Shown: in pieces, positions 26,911 to 35,477 of the stretch
Layout of the letters: each line of letters opens with the position of its first letter
How positions within the stretch are numbered: the first letter of the stretch is position 1
Assembly: GCF_030730905.1 (NCBI RefSeq)
Contig: NZ_JAVAMP010000003.1
Span: forward strand, 124,001-188,000
DNA from: Chengkuizengella axinellae
GTDB lineage: Bacteria; Bacillota; Bacilli; Paenibacillales; KCTC-33759
DNA length: 64,000 bases
Direction: 5' to 3'
Notes under the pieces: generated by a model
Seen by the model: only the letters and a program-made list of their open reading frames with translations
The model's database searches: none
What the model was told of the DNA's origin: nothing
Position numbers and translations under genes: made by a program

Positions 26911-28011
26911 ATGGGGTTTTATGAGACTTTAAAGGAATTAGAGTATACTCCTTTTGAATCTATTTTTTCGTCTATTTCTTCAGCTGAAATAGAAAGGATT
27001 TTACAGAAGAAATATGTAAATGATGCTGATTTTTTAACTTTATTATCACCTGCAGCAATACCATTCTTAGATGTATTAGCAAAAAGAGCTGGAGAAACTA
27101 CTGCAGAACATTTTAACAAAAAAATAGTGCTTTATGCTCCGCTTTATATATCTGATCATTGTGTGAATCACTGTGATTACTGCAGCTTTAGTGTGATTCA
27201 TACATTTGAGAGGAAAAGATTATCCATTCCTGAAATTGAGTTAGAAGCAAATGTTTTAAAGGAAAAAGGGATTCAACATGTGGTTGTTTTAACAGGAGAA
27301 TCTAAAGCTCATGTTTCGTATTCTTTTTTTAAAAAAGTCATTGAAATATTAAAAGATAAATTTGAATCTGTTTCAATAGAAATCCAGCCTTTAGAATCAC
27401 ATCAATATGAAGAACTAAGGGTTAATGGTGTAGATGGACTTACTGTTTATCAAGAAGTATATGATGAGGAAATATACAAGAAAGTTCATATTAAAGGTCC
27501 CAAAAGAAACTATTTATATCGATTAGATACAGCTGAAAGAGCTTGTAAAGCTGGAGTATCTAATGTGAATATTGGTGCTCTATTAGGATTGGGAGAATGG
27601 AGAAAAGAAGCTTTTTTTACAGCAATGCATGTAAAATACTTACAAACAAAATATCCTAAAACACAAATTGGTATATCCTTTCCTAGAATAAGACCTCATA
27701 TAGGTGAATTTGAACCCGCAGTAAATGTAACAGATGAAAATTTAATTCAAATCATGTTAGCTACTCGTTTGTTCTTGCCTAAGAGTCCTATGAACATATC
27801 GACAAGAGAAAACCCGACATTAAGAGATCAATTAATTTCATTTGGCGTTACTAATATGTCTGCAGCTTCTTCTACAGCTGTAGGAGGGTATGTTAAACAA
27901 GAGTCGATGGAGAACACTAATTATCAATTTGATATTTCCGATGAAAGAAGTGTAAATGATATTGCAACAATGCTAAAACAAAAAGGGTTTATTCCTGTAG
28001 TGAATCCATAA
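26911..28011 (+). CDS. thiH: 2-iminoacetate synthase-type radical SAM protein (ThiH-like)
   Basis: A 366-residue protein resembling ThiH, which cleaves tyrosine to p-cresol and dehydroglycine for the thiamine thiazole. The cluster motif C84-V-N-H-C88-D-Y-C91 is the CxxxCxxC SAM site, and a GESKAH strand and SIEIQPLESHQYEEL block follow, as in ThiH/HydG. HydG's C-terminal second cluster region is absent. ATG at 26911 is behind GGGAGGG. It is 13 nt ahead of a second radical SAM gene. Bacilli normally use ThiO for this step, so an anaerobic ThiH here is notable. Another tyrosine-lyase product cannot be excluded. Confidence 0.82.
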   Translation: MGFYETLKELEYTPFESIFSSISSAEIERILQKKYVNDADFLTLLSPAAIPFLDVLAKRAGETTAEHFNKKIVLYAPLYISDHCVNHCDYCSFSVIHTFERKRLSIPEIELEANVLKEKGIQHVVVLTGESKAHVSYSFFKKVIEILKDKFESVSIEIQPLESHQYEELRVNGVDGLTVYQEVYDEEIYKKVHIKGPKRNYLYRLDTAERACKAGVSNVNIGALLGLGEWRKEAFFTAMHVKYLQTKYPKTQIGISFPRIRPHIGEFEPAVNVTDENLIQIMLATRLFLPKSPMNISTRENPTLRDQLISFGVTNMSAASSTAVGGYVKQESMENTNYQFDISDERSVNDIATMLKQKGFIPVVNP

Positions 28012-28023
28012 GGAGGGATATAT

Positions 28024-29127
28024 ATGTTCAATCGTGATTATCATTTAAATCCATTTATCGTCATTTGGGAATTAACTAGGGCTTGTGAATTAAATTGTTT
28101 ACATTGTCGAGCAGAAGCACAGTATAAGAGAGATCCTAGAGAACTTTCATTTGAAGAGGGTAAGAATCTAATCGATCAAATTTATGATATGGACAATCCA
28201 TTATTAGTTTTTACAGGAGGAGATCCATTAGAACGTGAAGATGTATATGATATAGCAGAATACGCTGTTCAAAAAGGGGTTAGAGTGTCCATGACCCCAA
28301 GCGCAACTCCAAATGTAACACAAGAAGCGATCAAAAAAGCGAAGGAAGTTGGATTGTCTCGTTGGGCATTTAGCTTAGATGGACCTACAGATTTAATTCA
28401 TGATCATTTCAGAGGAACGAGTGGTTCATTTGATTTAACAATGAAAGCAATTAAATACATTAACGAATTAAACCTTCCTCTTCAAATCAACACCGTAGTT
28501 TCTAACTATAATATTGAAGTATTGGAGGAGATGGCTCAATTAGTAGAGGATTTAAATTGTGTTTTGTGGAGCGTTTTTTTCTTAGTTCCAACAGGACGAG
28601 GAAAAATATCTGATATGATTACTCCTGATCAGCATGAAGAAGTTTTTCAGTGGTTATATGAATTGAGTAAAAAAGTGTCATTTGATATTAAAACAACAGC
28701 AGCACAGCATTATCGCAGAGTTGTAATTCAAAATAAACGGGATGAAAAAAATAATCATGCGGATAAGATCAACTATGCTCAATCACTAAGAAATGGTCAG
28801 ACAGGTACAATAGATGGATTAGGTCGTGCACCAAAAGGTGTAAATGACGGAAATGGATTTGTTTTTATTTCTCATGTTGGAGATGTGTATCCGAGTGGAT
28901 TATTACCTGTCAAAGCCGGAAATGTTAGAGAGACACCATTATCAAACATTTATCGTGAATCAGAGATATTCAAGCAATTACGAAATCCAAATTTGTATAA
29001 AGGAAAATGCGGAGTTTGTGAATACCGTTTTGTGTGTGGAGGTTCTAGATCAAGAGCTTATGCTCTTACAGGGGATTACCTTGAGAGTGAACCATATTGC
29101 ACTTACATTCCAAAAAAAAGTATATAA
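28024..29127 (+). CDS. radical SAM/SPASM protein, BA_1875-like family (TIGR04053)
   Basis: A 367-residue protein with an N-terminal radical SAM domain (cluster C21-E-L-N-C25-L-H-C28, then FTGGDPLEREDV) and a C-terminal SPASM-type region (CGVCEYRFVCGG with a further Cys near the end). The segment between them (SLRNGQTGTIDGLGRAPKGVNDGNGF) resembles the AhbD/NirJ haem-maturation group. Proteins of this sort modify porphyrins or peptides. It follows the thiH-like gene by 13 nt with its own AAGGAGG, so the pair is an operon. No peptide substrate gene is visible beside it. Confidence 0.85.
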   Translation: MFNRDYHLNPFIVIWELTRACELNCLHCRAEAQYKRDPRELSFEEGKNLIDQIYDMDNPLLVFTGGDPLEREDVYDIAEYAVQKGVRVSMTPSATPNVTQEAIKKAKEVGLSRWAFSLDGPTDLIHDHFRGTSGSFDLTMKAIKYINELNLPLQINTVVSNYNIEVLEEMAQLVEDLNCVLWSVFFLVPTGRGKISDMITPDQHEEVFQWLYELSKKVSFDIKTTAAQHYRRVVIQNKRDEKNNHADKINYAQSLRNGQTGTIDGLGRAPKGVNDGNGFVFISHVGDVYPSGLLPVKAGNVRETPLSNIYRESEIFKQLRNPNLYKGKCGVCEYRFVCGGSRSRAYALTGDYLESEPYCTYIPKKSI

Positions 29128-29130
29128 AAT

Positions 29131-29170
29131 CTCTGAGAGACTCAGATAGAAGTCTTAGTCTTTCTTTTTA
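29131..29170 (+). repeat. short hairpin element, copy B
   Basis: AGACT and AGTCT flank a 7 nt loop, with T-rich sequence after. It is the second member of the family described in the findings, sitting just after the radical SAM operon. Confidence 0.45.
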
Positions 29171-29182
29171 AACAATATTCAA

Positions 29183-29212
29183 GCCACCAACCTAGGTTGG
29201 TGGCATTTTTTT
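29183..29212 (+). terminator. terminator of the radical SAM operon
   Basis: GCCACCAACC and GGTTGGTGGC form a perfect palindromic stem separated by 2 nt, followed by ATTTTTTT. Confidence 0.9.
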
Positions 29213-29232
29213 AAAAAAATTCAACAATTGAT

Positions 29233-29352
29233 TCAATTATTTATCAGTAGAAAACCAACCTCACCATCAGCATCTTTTTTGTAAACGATCAAAGGATTGT
29301 CATCTTCATCAACTACAAAGTATGTCCATCCTTCATGTTCTGCTCCTTCATA
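29233..29352 (-). pseudogene. 3' fragment of a decayed gene
   Basis: A minus-strand frame of 39 codons with protein-like content (GWTYFVVDEDDNPLIVYKKD, then GEVGFLLIN). It has no start codon, and a stop lies directly upstream, so it looks like the C-terminal stub of a lost gene. I do not recognise the protein. It sits in the 440 bp gap between the radical SAM operon and the first efflux unit. Confidence 0.45.
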
Positions 29353-29365
29353 TTAACAAAAAACG

Positions 29366-29432
29366 ACAATCACAGATTTTGTGAACTATGATTTAATTCA
29401 TAGTAGTTCATATACAGTTCATATTTCTATAC
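29366..29432 (+). promoter_or_regulatory. repeat-rich promoter region of efflux unit 1
   Basis: TGAAC-TATGA and TCATAG-TAGTTCA form an imperfect inverted repeat, followed by two AGTTCATAT direct copies. ATATACAGTTC (29410-29420) recurs at 35387-35397 upstream of efflux unit 2. This suggests a common regulator for both units. The -35 and -10 boxes are not certain. Confidence 0.4.
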
Positions 29433-29569
29433 TAAAATGTTTAAGGGTTAGTCAATTCTACATAGCCTAGTTAATATATTTATCATAATGACTAAGCTTA
29501 GAAATAATTTGCAGTGGGAGTGGAGATTCATTGCATAATCTTTTGTTCACGAAGGGAATGTATAGAAAA

Positions 29570-30961
29570 ATGAAAAAAAGCATTGTGATTTTATTAGCAT
29601 TATTGGTGGTTGCTGGTTGTTCAGCAGCAGGTGGTCCACAAAGTGGTTCCTCTCAAGAAATGGCGAATTTACCAAAAGTAGCAGTTGAGATTGAAACCAT
29701 CAAAAATGGGGATATACAAGAAAGTAAAAAATTAATAGGAAATATCGAAGCTGCATCCGAAATTCAGGTTTTTCCTGATCTCACAGGAGAATTAGTAGAT
29801 CTCCAAGTTGAAAATGGAGACCAAGTAGAAGCGGGTCAAGTTTTAGCTATCTTGGATGGGGAAAATCAAATGGATAGTTTGCAGTTAGAGCAAAAAACGG
29901 TTGAGAGTGCAAGGCAGCAATTGAATAATGCAATTCTTACTAGAGAGCAGGCAGAACAAAGACTAAAAGACGCACAAACTAGTGAAGAAGGTACTTCTTC
30001 AACTGATTTAGATTTGGAAAATTTAACAATAGCACTTGAAGATGCACAAACAAATCGTGAAAGACTAGAGCGTTTATATGAAGAGGGCGCTGTTTCGTTG
30101 CAGGATTTAGAACGTGCACAGCAGCAAGAAACACAAGCTCAAATCTCACTTGAAAAAGCTCAGTTGAATACAGGAAGCAATCTTGAACAATTACAATTAG
30201 ACTTAGAGAAAGCACAAGTTGGAGTTCAACAGAGCCAAACCTCTTTGGATCAGGCTCAATTAAGGTTGTCTCAAGCTCAACGAAATGTAAATGATACAAC
30301 AGTGTATGCACCTATTTCTGGTGTAATTAAAGGCCTGGATATAGAAGTAGGAGAAAATGCATCTACTCAGCAGCCTTTACTGACAATTACAAATGTATCA
30401 GAATTTATCATTACTACACAAATTACAGCTGAGCAAAAAAGACTGGTTCCCCTTGGAACAGAAGTTGAAGTGCATTCATCTGTGAAGGATGGATATAAAG
30501 CAGAAGTGATATATATTTCACCTACAAGAAATGATATTGGTTTATTTGATGCAGAGCTGCGATTTACTGAAACAGATGATCAATTAACTACAGGTGAAGT
30601 TGTACAATTAGTGTTCAGCAGCACATTAGTGGAAGATGAAGTGTTAGTTCCTACACATGCCATCATTCAAAAAGGAAATGAAGCATACGTATTTTTAGCA
30701 AATGAAGGTAAAGCAGTAAAAAAAGAAGTTGAGATCCTAAATATGCAATCTAATTTAACAGCAGTTAAAGGTGATCTTGAAGCTGGGGATGATCTTATTA
30801 TCAATGGTCATAAGCTAGTTTCTGACGGAATGCTGATATTGCTTCCAAGTGAGCAACAAACATCAGAAGACGAGACTCAGCCGGATGAAAAAGTAGACGA
30901 AGAAACTAACTCTGAGCAAGAAAAATCTGATGATAATGCAGCCGCTGGAGGTGGCAATTAA
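29570..30961 (+). CDS. RND efflux adaptor lipoprotein, unit 1
   Basis: A 463-residue membrane fusion protein. The signal peptide MKKSIVILLALLVVAGC ends in a lipobox (VAGC), so it is lipid-anchored outside the membrane. A biotinyl-lipoyl half-motif (VFPDLTGELVDLQVENGDQVEAGQVLA) leads into a long helical hairpin rich in Gln/Glu/Ala (about 95-235), then VYAPISGVIKGLDIEVGE and a beta-barrel. It links the RND permease to the TolC-like partner. TTG at 29531 with GGGAGTGGAG is an alternative start giving a 13-residue extension. Its stop overlaps the permease ATG (TAATG). Confidence 0.9.
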   Translation: MKKSIVILLALLVVAGCSAAGGPQSGSSQEMANLPKVAVEIETIKNGDIQESKKLIGNIEAASEIQVFPDLTGELVDLQVENGDQVEAGQVLAILDGENQMDSLQLEQKTVESARQQLNNAILTREQAEQRLKDAQTSEEGTSSTDLDLENLTIALEDAQTNRERLERLYEEGAVSLQDLERAQQQETQAQISLEKAQLNTGSNLEQLQLDLEKAQVGVQQSQTSLDQAQLRLSQAQRNVNDTTVYAPISGVIKGLDIEVGENASTQQPLLTITNVSEFIITTQITAEQKRLVPLGTEVEVHSSVKDGYKAEVIYISPTRNDIGLFDAELRFTETDDQLTTGEVVQLVFSSTLVEDEVLVPTHAIIQKGNEAYVFLANEGKAVKKEVEILNMQSNLTAVKGDLEAGDDLIINGHKLVSDGMLILLPSEQQTSEDETQPDEKVDEETNSEQEKSDDNAAAGGGN

Positions 30962-33900
30962 TGCATCTTATAAAAACAGCGGTACAGCGTCCAGTTAGTG
31001 TAATTATGCTGGTCATCTGTGTTTTAATTATTGGGACGATATCTTTAAGAAATATACCAATTGATCTTTTTCCTGAGGTTGAAGTCAATGTAGTCACAGT
31101 TCAAGCTTCATATAGTGGGGTATCTCCACAAGAAATGGAGAAGCTTGTTACAAGACCATTAGAGGAGCAAATTGCTTCTTTAAATGGAGTTGAATCCATT
31201 AATTCACAGTCAAGTTCAGGAGTTTCATTTATTCTAATTGAGTTTGGTACAGATATTGAACTTGATCAAGCCGTTACAGATTTGCAGGAAAAAATAAATA
31301 AAGCGAATTTACCAGATGATGTAGATACTCCTAATGTTCTAAAATTTGATATCAACAGTCAGCCTATTATTTATTTAGGGTTAACAGGTAAGGATACGAC
31401 TACTTTGGAAAGTATTGCAGATGATATATCAGCAAACTTTGAAAAGCTTGAAGGTGTAGCATCCGTTGATATTACAGGTGGAACAGATCGTGAAATTCAA
31501 GTTACATTGAATCCAATTCTGCTTGAGCAATATAATCTAACAGCAACAGACGTAGTGAATGCAATAAGAAATAAAAACACGGCTTCAACAGTTGGAGAAG
31601 TATTGCAGGGTGATACTGAAGTACAAGTTAGAGTGGATGGTGAATATGATACTCTAGATGAAATTAGAAATACAGCCATTTCACTGCAAGATGGAACAAC
31701 TATAACAGTGGAAGATGTAGGTGATTTAGAGGATACAGTTAGTGATGTTCAATCACAATCTAATATAAATTCAGAACCCGCAGTTATACTATCTATTTCT
31801 AAACAATCTGGAACAAATACAATAGCAATTACGGATTTAATACATGAAGAAATTGCAAACATTCAGAAGGATTTAGGCGAAGGGGTAGAATTAGAAGTTG
31901 TATTTGATACCTCTACATTTATTAGAGATTCAATCAGCGGTGTTGTACTCAGTTTATTGGCTGGTGGATTTTTTGCCATCCTCGTACTATTGTTCTTCTT
32001 AAGAAGTATTAGAGCAACCGCAGTTATAGCCTTATCTATTCCGTTTGCTATTATTTCTACGTTTATATTAGTAGATCGTTTTGATCAAACCCTAAACATT
32101 ATTACTTTATCTGGTTTAGCTTTAGGGATTGGAATGATGGTAGATAGCTCCATTGTTATACTAGAAAATATCGTAAAATACAGGCAAAATGGGATGGATG
32201 CAAAAGAAGCAGCCATTAAGGGTGGTAGCGAATTAATATCAGCGGTAATAGCATCTACAACTACGACAGTTGTTGTCTTTGTACCAATGATGATTATAGA
32301 TGCTGGTATTTTGTCACAAATATTCTTGCCTTTAGCAATGGTTGTGGCCTTTGCATTGCTTGCCGCATTGCTTGTTTCACTAACCTTAGTACCAATGCTG
32401 GCAGCTGGGTTCCTTAAAACGAATGTTCATGAGAAATTAGCAAAAGAAGCTAGATGGCTGCAGTTCATAAATAACGTTTATAATAAGCTGCTAAGATGGA
32501 GCTTGAGACGTAGATGGATTGTTGTTTTATTAACATTTGTCATTATTATCGGAAGTTTGTTTTCAATTTCACTGCTCAATATAACAACGTTCCCAACATC
32601 TGGTCAAAATCAAATTCAATTATCTGCTAATTTTGATGATGGTGTTGAATTTGATGTAGTTCAAGATTATGGGAATCAAATTGATGGTATATTGAGGAAG
32701 TATGAAGATAATATTGAAATGCAATATACGGAAATAAGTGCTACAAATATCACTACATTTTTATTATTGTATGATGAAGGTGATAGAGAAATAAACAATG
32801 AGGATATTTCCAAAGCTATACAAGATGACTTAGATGCTTCAATTGTAGGTATCGAAGTGAAGGCTGTCCAACAAACTAGTACTGTTGGGGGAACAGATTC
32901 AGATATTACTGTAACGATATCTGGTCCAGAGCAGGATGTACTTGAAACATTAACGGATCAAGTAGACCTTCTATTATCAGGTATTCCTGCATTAGAAAAT
33001 GTTGAGGTACCTGGATTAAGCGGTCAGCCACAGCTTACAGTTACAGTGGACGATGAGTTGGCAGGGCAGTATAACTTAAGTCAAGGTCAAATCATGGCCC
33101 AATTAAATGAAACATTTAAGGGCTCAACAGCTACTAAATTCCGTGAAAACGGAGATGAGTTCGATGTAGTTGTTCAGCTTCCAGAATCAGAGAGAGAAAC
33201 AATTGAATCATTGAACGCATTCTTATTAACAACTCCTACTGGTGGACATGTGCCATTAATATCAGTAGCAACAGTGGAGCAAACATTAGGACCTGTCTCA
33301 ATTCAACGTGTAGATCAGAAGCAAGAATATTCTGTTACAGCTGATATGGTAGAAGGTGCTGATGTACGTCAAGCTACAGCTGAAGTAGATCAAGTATTAT
33401 CTCAAATTCCAGTACCTAAAGGATATGAGGTAACTACAGGCGGAATTCAAATGGACTTTAACGAATCGGCCGTTGATTTATTGCTTATATTAGCATTAGC
33501 TATATTCTTAGTTTATACAGTGATGGCAGTACAATTTGAATCATTTTCATATCCATTTATTGTGATGTTTTCATTGCCAACGACTGTTGTGGGTGTTATA
33601 TTTGGATTATTAGTAACTGGGACAGAGTTAAGCTTTCCAGCATTAATTGGATTAATTGTCCTTGCTGGGATTGTAGTTAACAATGCAATTGTATTAATTG
33701 ATTATGTGAATCAATTAAAACGTAAAGGTACTGAACGGAATGAAGCGATTATTGAAGCAGGTAAAAGTCGTTTAAGGCCAATTCTTATGACAAGTTTTAC
33801 TACAGCACTTGGGATGCTGCCAATCGCAATGGGGATTGGTGAAGGTAGTGAAACACAGCAGCCAATCGGGGTTGTAGTCATATTCGGTTTATTGTTTTCA

Positions 33901-34032
33901 ATGGCATTTACATTATTATTGATACCAGTTATATATACCATCGTTGATGATGTAAGCCGTAAATTTACTAGCATATTTAGCAGAAAAAATAAAAATACTG
34001 AACCAAAAGATCCAACAGTAGTTAGTAGTTAA
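30961..34032 (+). CDS. RND family efflux permease, unit 1
   Basis: A 1023-residue HAE-type proton/drug antiporter with 12 helices and two large external loops. The membrane proton-relay stretch is IGMMVDSSIVILENI: the first of the usual D-D pair is kept, the second is serine. The TM10 lysine position reads VVNNAIVLID, as in many D-N/D-S type pumps. The closest known role in bacilli is SwrC-type export of lipopeptides or drugs. It is translationally coupled to the adaptor. In a monoderm it needs no outer-membrane channel, yet a TolC-like gene follows. Confidence 0.92.
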   Translation: MHLIKTAVQRPVSVIMLVICVLIIGTISLRNIPIDLFPEVEVNVVTVQASYSGVSPQEMEKLVTRPLEEQIASLNGVESINSQSSSGVSFILIEFGTDIELDQAVTDLQEKINKANLPDDVDTPNVLKFDINSQPIIYLGLTGKDTTTLESIADDISANFEKLEGVASVDITGGTDREIQVTLNPILLEQYNLTATDVVNAIRNKNTASTVGEVLQGDTEVQVRVDGEYDTLDEIRNTAISLQDGTTITVEDVGDLEDTVSDVQSQSNINSEPAVILSISKQSGTNTIAITDLIHEEIANIQKDLGEGVELEVVFDTSTFIRDSISGVVLSLLAGGFFAILVLLFFLRSIRATAVIALSIPFAIISTFILVDRFDQTLNIITLSGLALGIGMMVDSSIVILENIVKYRQNGMDAKEAAIKGGSELISAVIASTTTTVVVFVPMMIIDAGILSQIFLPLAMVVAFALLAALLVSLTLVPMLAAGFLKTNVHEKLAKEARWLQFINNVYNKLLRWSLRRRWIVVLLTFVIIIGSLFSISLLNITTFPTSGQNQIQLSANFDDGVEFDVVQDYGNQIDGILRKYEDNIEMQYTEISATNITTFLLLYDEGDREINNEDISKAIQDDLDASIVGIEVKAVQQTSTVGGTDSDITVTISGPEQDVLETLTDQVDLLLSGIPALENVEVPGLSGQPQLTVTVDDELAGQYNLSQGQIMAQLNETFKGSTATKFRENGDEFDVVVQLPESERETIESLNAFLLTTPTGGHVPLISVATVEQTLGPVSIQRVDQKQEYSVTADMVEGADVRQATAEVDQVLSQIPVPKGYEVTTGGIQMDFNESAVDLLLILALAIFLVYTVMAVQFESFSYPFIVMFSLPTTVVGVIFGLLVTGTELSFPALIGLIVLAGIVVNNAIVLIDYVNQLKRKGTERNEAIIEAGKSRLRPILMTSFTTALGMLPIAMGIGEGSETQQPIGVVVIFGLLFSMAFTLLLIPVIYTIVDDVSRKFTSIFSRKNKNTEPKDPTVVSS

Positions 34033-34047
34033 GGAGAGGTGAAACGA

Positions 34048-35271
34048 ATGAAAAAACGAATATTAGTCGCATGTTTAGCGTTAGCAATTCCAACAATGAC
34101 CGTTTTGGCAGCTGAAAGAGTGAAACTATCAGTTAATGAAGCGGTAGATGAGATACTTTTAAAAGACACGAGTTTAGAAAAATTTGAATTAGATGAGTTT
34201 AAACTTACTAGTGCTGCAAATGCATTTATGGGCACTTTCTCAGAAGAACTGGAAGAACTGCAGGATGTTCAACAGGAGTATACTGAACAAGCAACTCAGT
34301 GGGGAGTAGAGTTTAAGGCTTATTCCTTGCTCTATAATTATTTAAAATTAGAAGAAGCCGTAAAATTGCAGGAAGAAAATTTAGAAGTCACAAAAGGTGA
34401 TGCAAGTATAGTAGGAATCAAATATGATGAAGGTTTGGCATCTAAACAAGATTTTATTCAAGCTGAGATGAGTGTTTCAAATGCAAAACTTTCTTTAGAA
34501 ACTGCTAAACAAAGTTTAAAATCACTAGAATATGAATTGAATCAAATGCTTGATCTGGATCTGTTAACTTCTTTAGAAATTGAAGATATAGGAGATATTA
34601 AGCGCCTTAAGTCCTCTGAATATAAAGCTGAAAAAGTAGCAGATGAAATGAAACTTGGGCATGAATCTCTTACATTCTATCGCTTTGTGATGGAGACATA
34701 TGAGGAGATCATTGAAGAGTCTGAGGATCTTAAAGGTTATGGGAGTTATGCTGGTCAGATCAGTGGTATAGAGGCTCAAATTAAAGTTGTGGAAGCAGAA
34801 ATTGAAGAGTTAAAGAATGTTCCAGAACCGGATGAAACTGAAATAGCTAAAAAAGAAGCTGAGAAATTATATTATATAGAAACTCTAAATGATCTGGAAA
34901 CCCAAGCGAATAAAGATAAAAGAAAAGCAGAAGATGACATTCAAGATTATTATGGACAAGAAAAAGAAAAAGCACAAATGGATTTATTTGATCAAATGGA
35001 TTTATTAGAATTAAATGCTTATCGTTTTGCTGATGAGTTTGAAGTCTCTCATATGAAATTAAACACTTTAGAAGATAATATAAAAACTCAAGAAGAATTA
35101 TATAAAATGATGCAAGTCCGTTTTGATGAAGGGTTCATTACAGCTACAGATTTAGAAAAAAGTCGTGTAGGTGTATTAAATGCGAAGATGGATTTATTAA
35201 ATGCTGAGATTGATTATGCATTATTAAAAGTAGAGTATGAATTGTTTAAAGAAGGATTTTTACCTAGATAA
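34048..35271 (+). CDS. TolC-like coiled-coil secreted protein, unit 1
   Basis: A 407-residue protein with a signal peptide (about 1-22, MKKRILVACLALAIPTMTVL). The rest is almost entirely helical, with two long heptad-rich stretches. Each half ends in a TolC-family signature: KYDEGLASKQDFIQAEMSVSNAKLSLETA and RFDEGFITATDLEKSRVGVLNAKMDLLNA. The beta-strands that form the TolC outer-membrane barrel are not evident. ATG at 34048 follows AAGGAGAGG. The organism should lack an outer membrane, so it may form a periplasm-like conduit or scaffold with the adaptor. Confidence 0.78.
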   Translation: MKKRILVACLALAIPTMTVLAAERVKLSVNEAVDEILLKDTSLEKFELDEFKLTSAANAFMGTFSEELEELQDVQQEYTEQATQWGVEFKAYSLLYNYLKLEEAVKLQEENLEVTKGDASIVGIKYDEGLASKQDFIQAEMSVSNAKLSLETAKQSLKSLEYELNQMLDLDLLTSLEIEDIGDIKRLKSSEYKAEKVADEMKLGHESLTFYRFVMETYEEIIEESEDLKGYGSYAGQISGIEAQIKVVEAEIEELKNVPEPDETEIAKKEAEKLYYIETLNDLETQANKDKRKAEDDIQDYYGQEKEKAQMDLFDQMDLLELNAYRFADEFEVSHMKLNTLEDNIKTQEELYKMMQVRFDEGFITATDLEKSRVGVLNAKMDLLNAEIDYALLKVEYELFKEGFLPR

Positions 35272-35294
35272 TTAAGATAATATAGGGCGTTCGA

Positions 35295-35334
35295 AAATAG
35301 GTACTGGATATATTTCCAGTGCCTATTTTTTTTG
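35295..35334 (+). terminator. terminator of efflux unit 1
   Basis: AAATAGGTACTGGA pairs with TCCAGTGCCTATTT with one mismatch, followed by a run of T's. It divides the two efflux units into separate transcripts. Confidence 0.85.
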
Positions 35335-35477
35335 CAAAGAATACAGTAGATTTAGTGTTGCAAAAAGGGAGATTTACTTCTGTTATATATACAGTTCCTG
35401 ACATCTCATGGACACATAACTTGTATATGATATTTCTTATATATAAAGACTTGTTCACCGAGGAGGAGAGTATGTAA

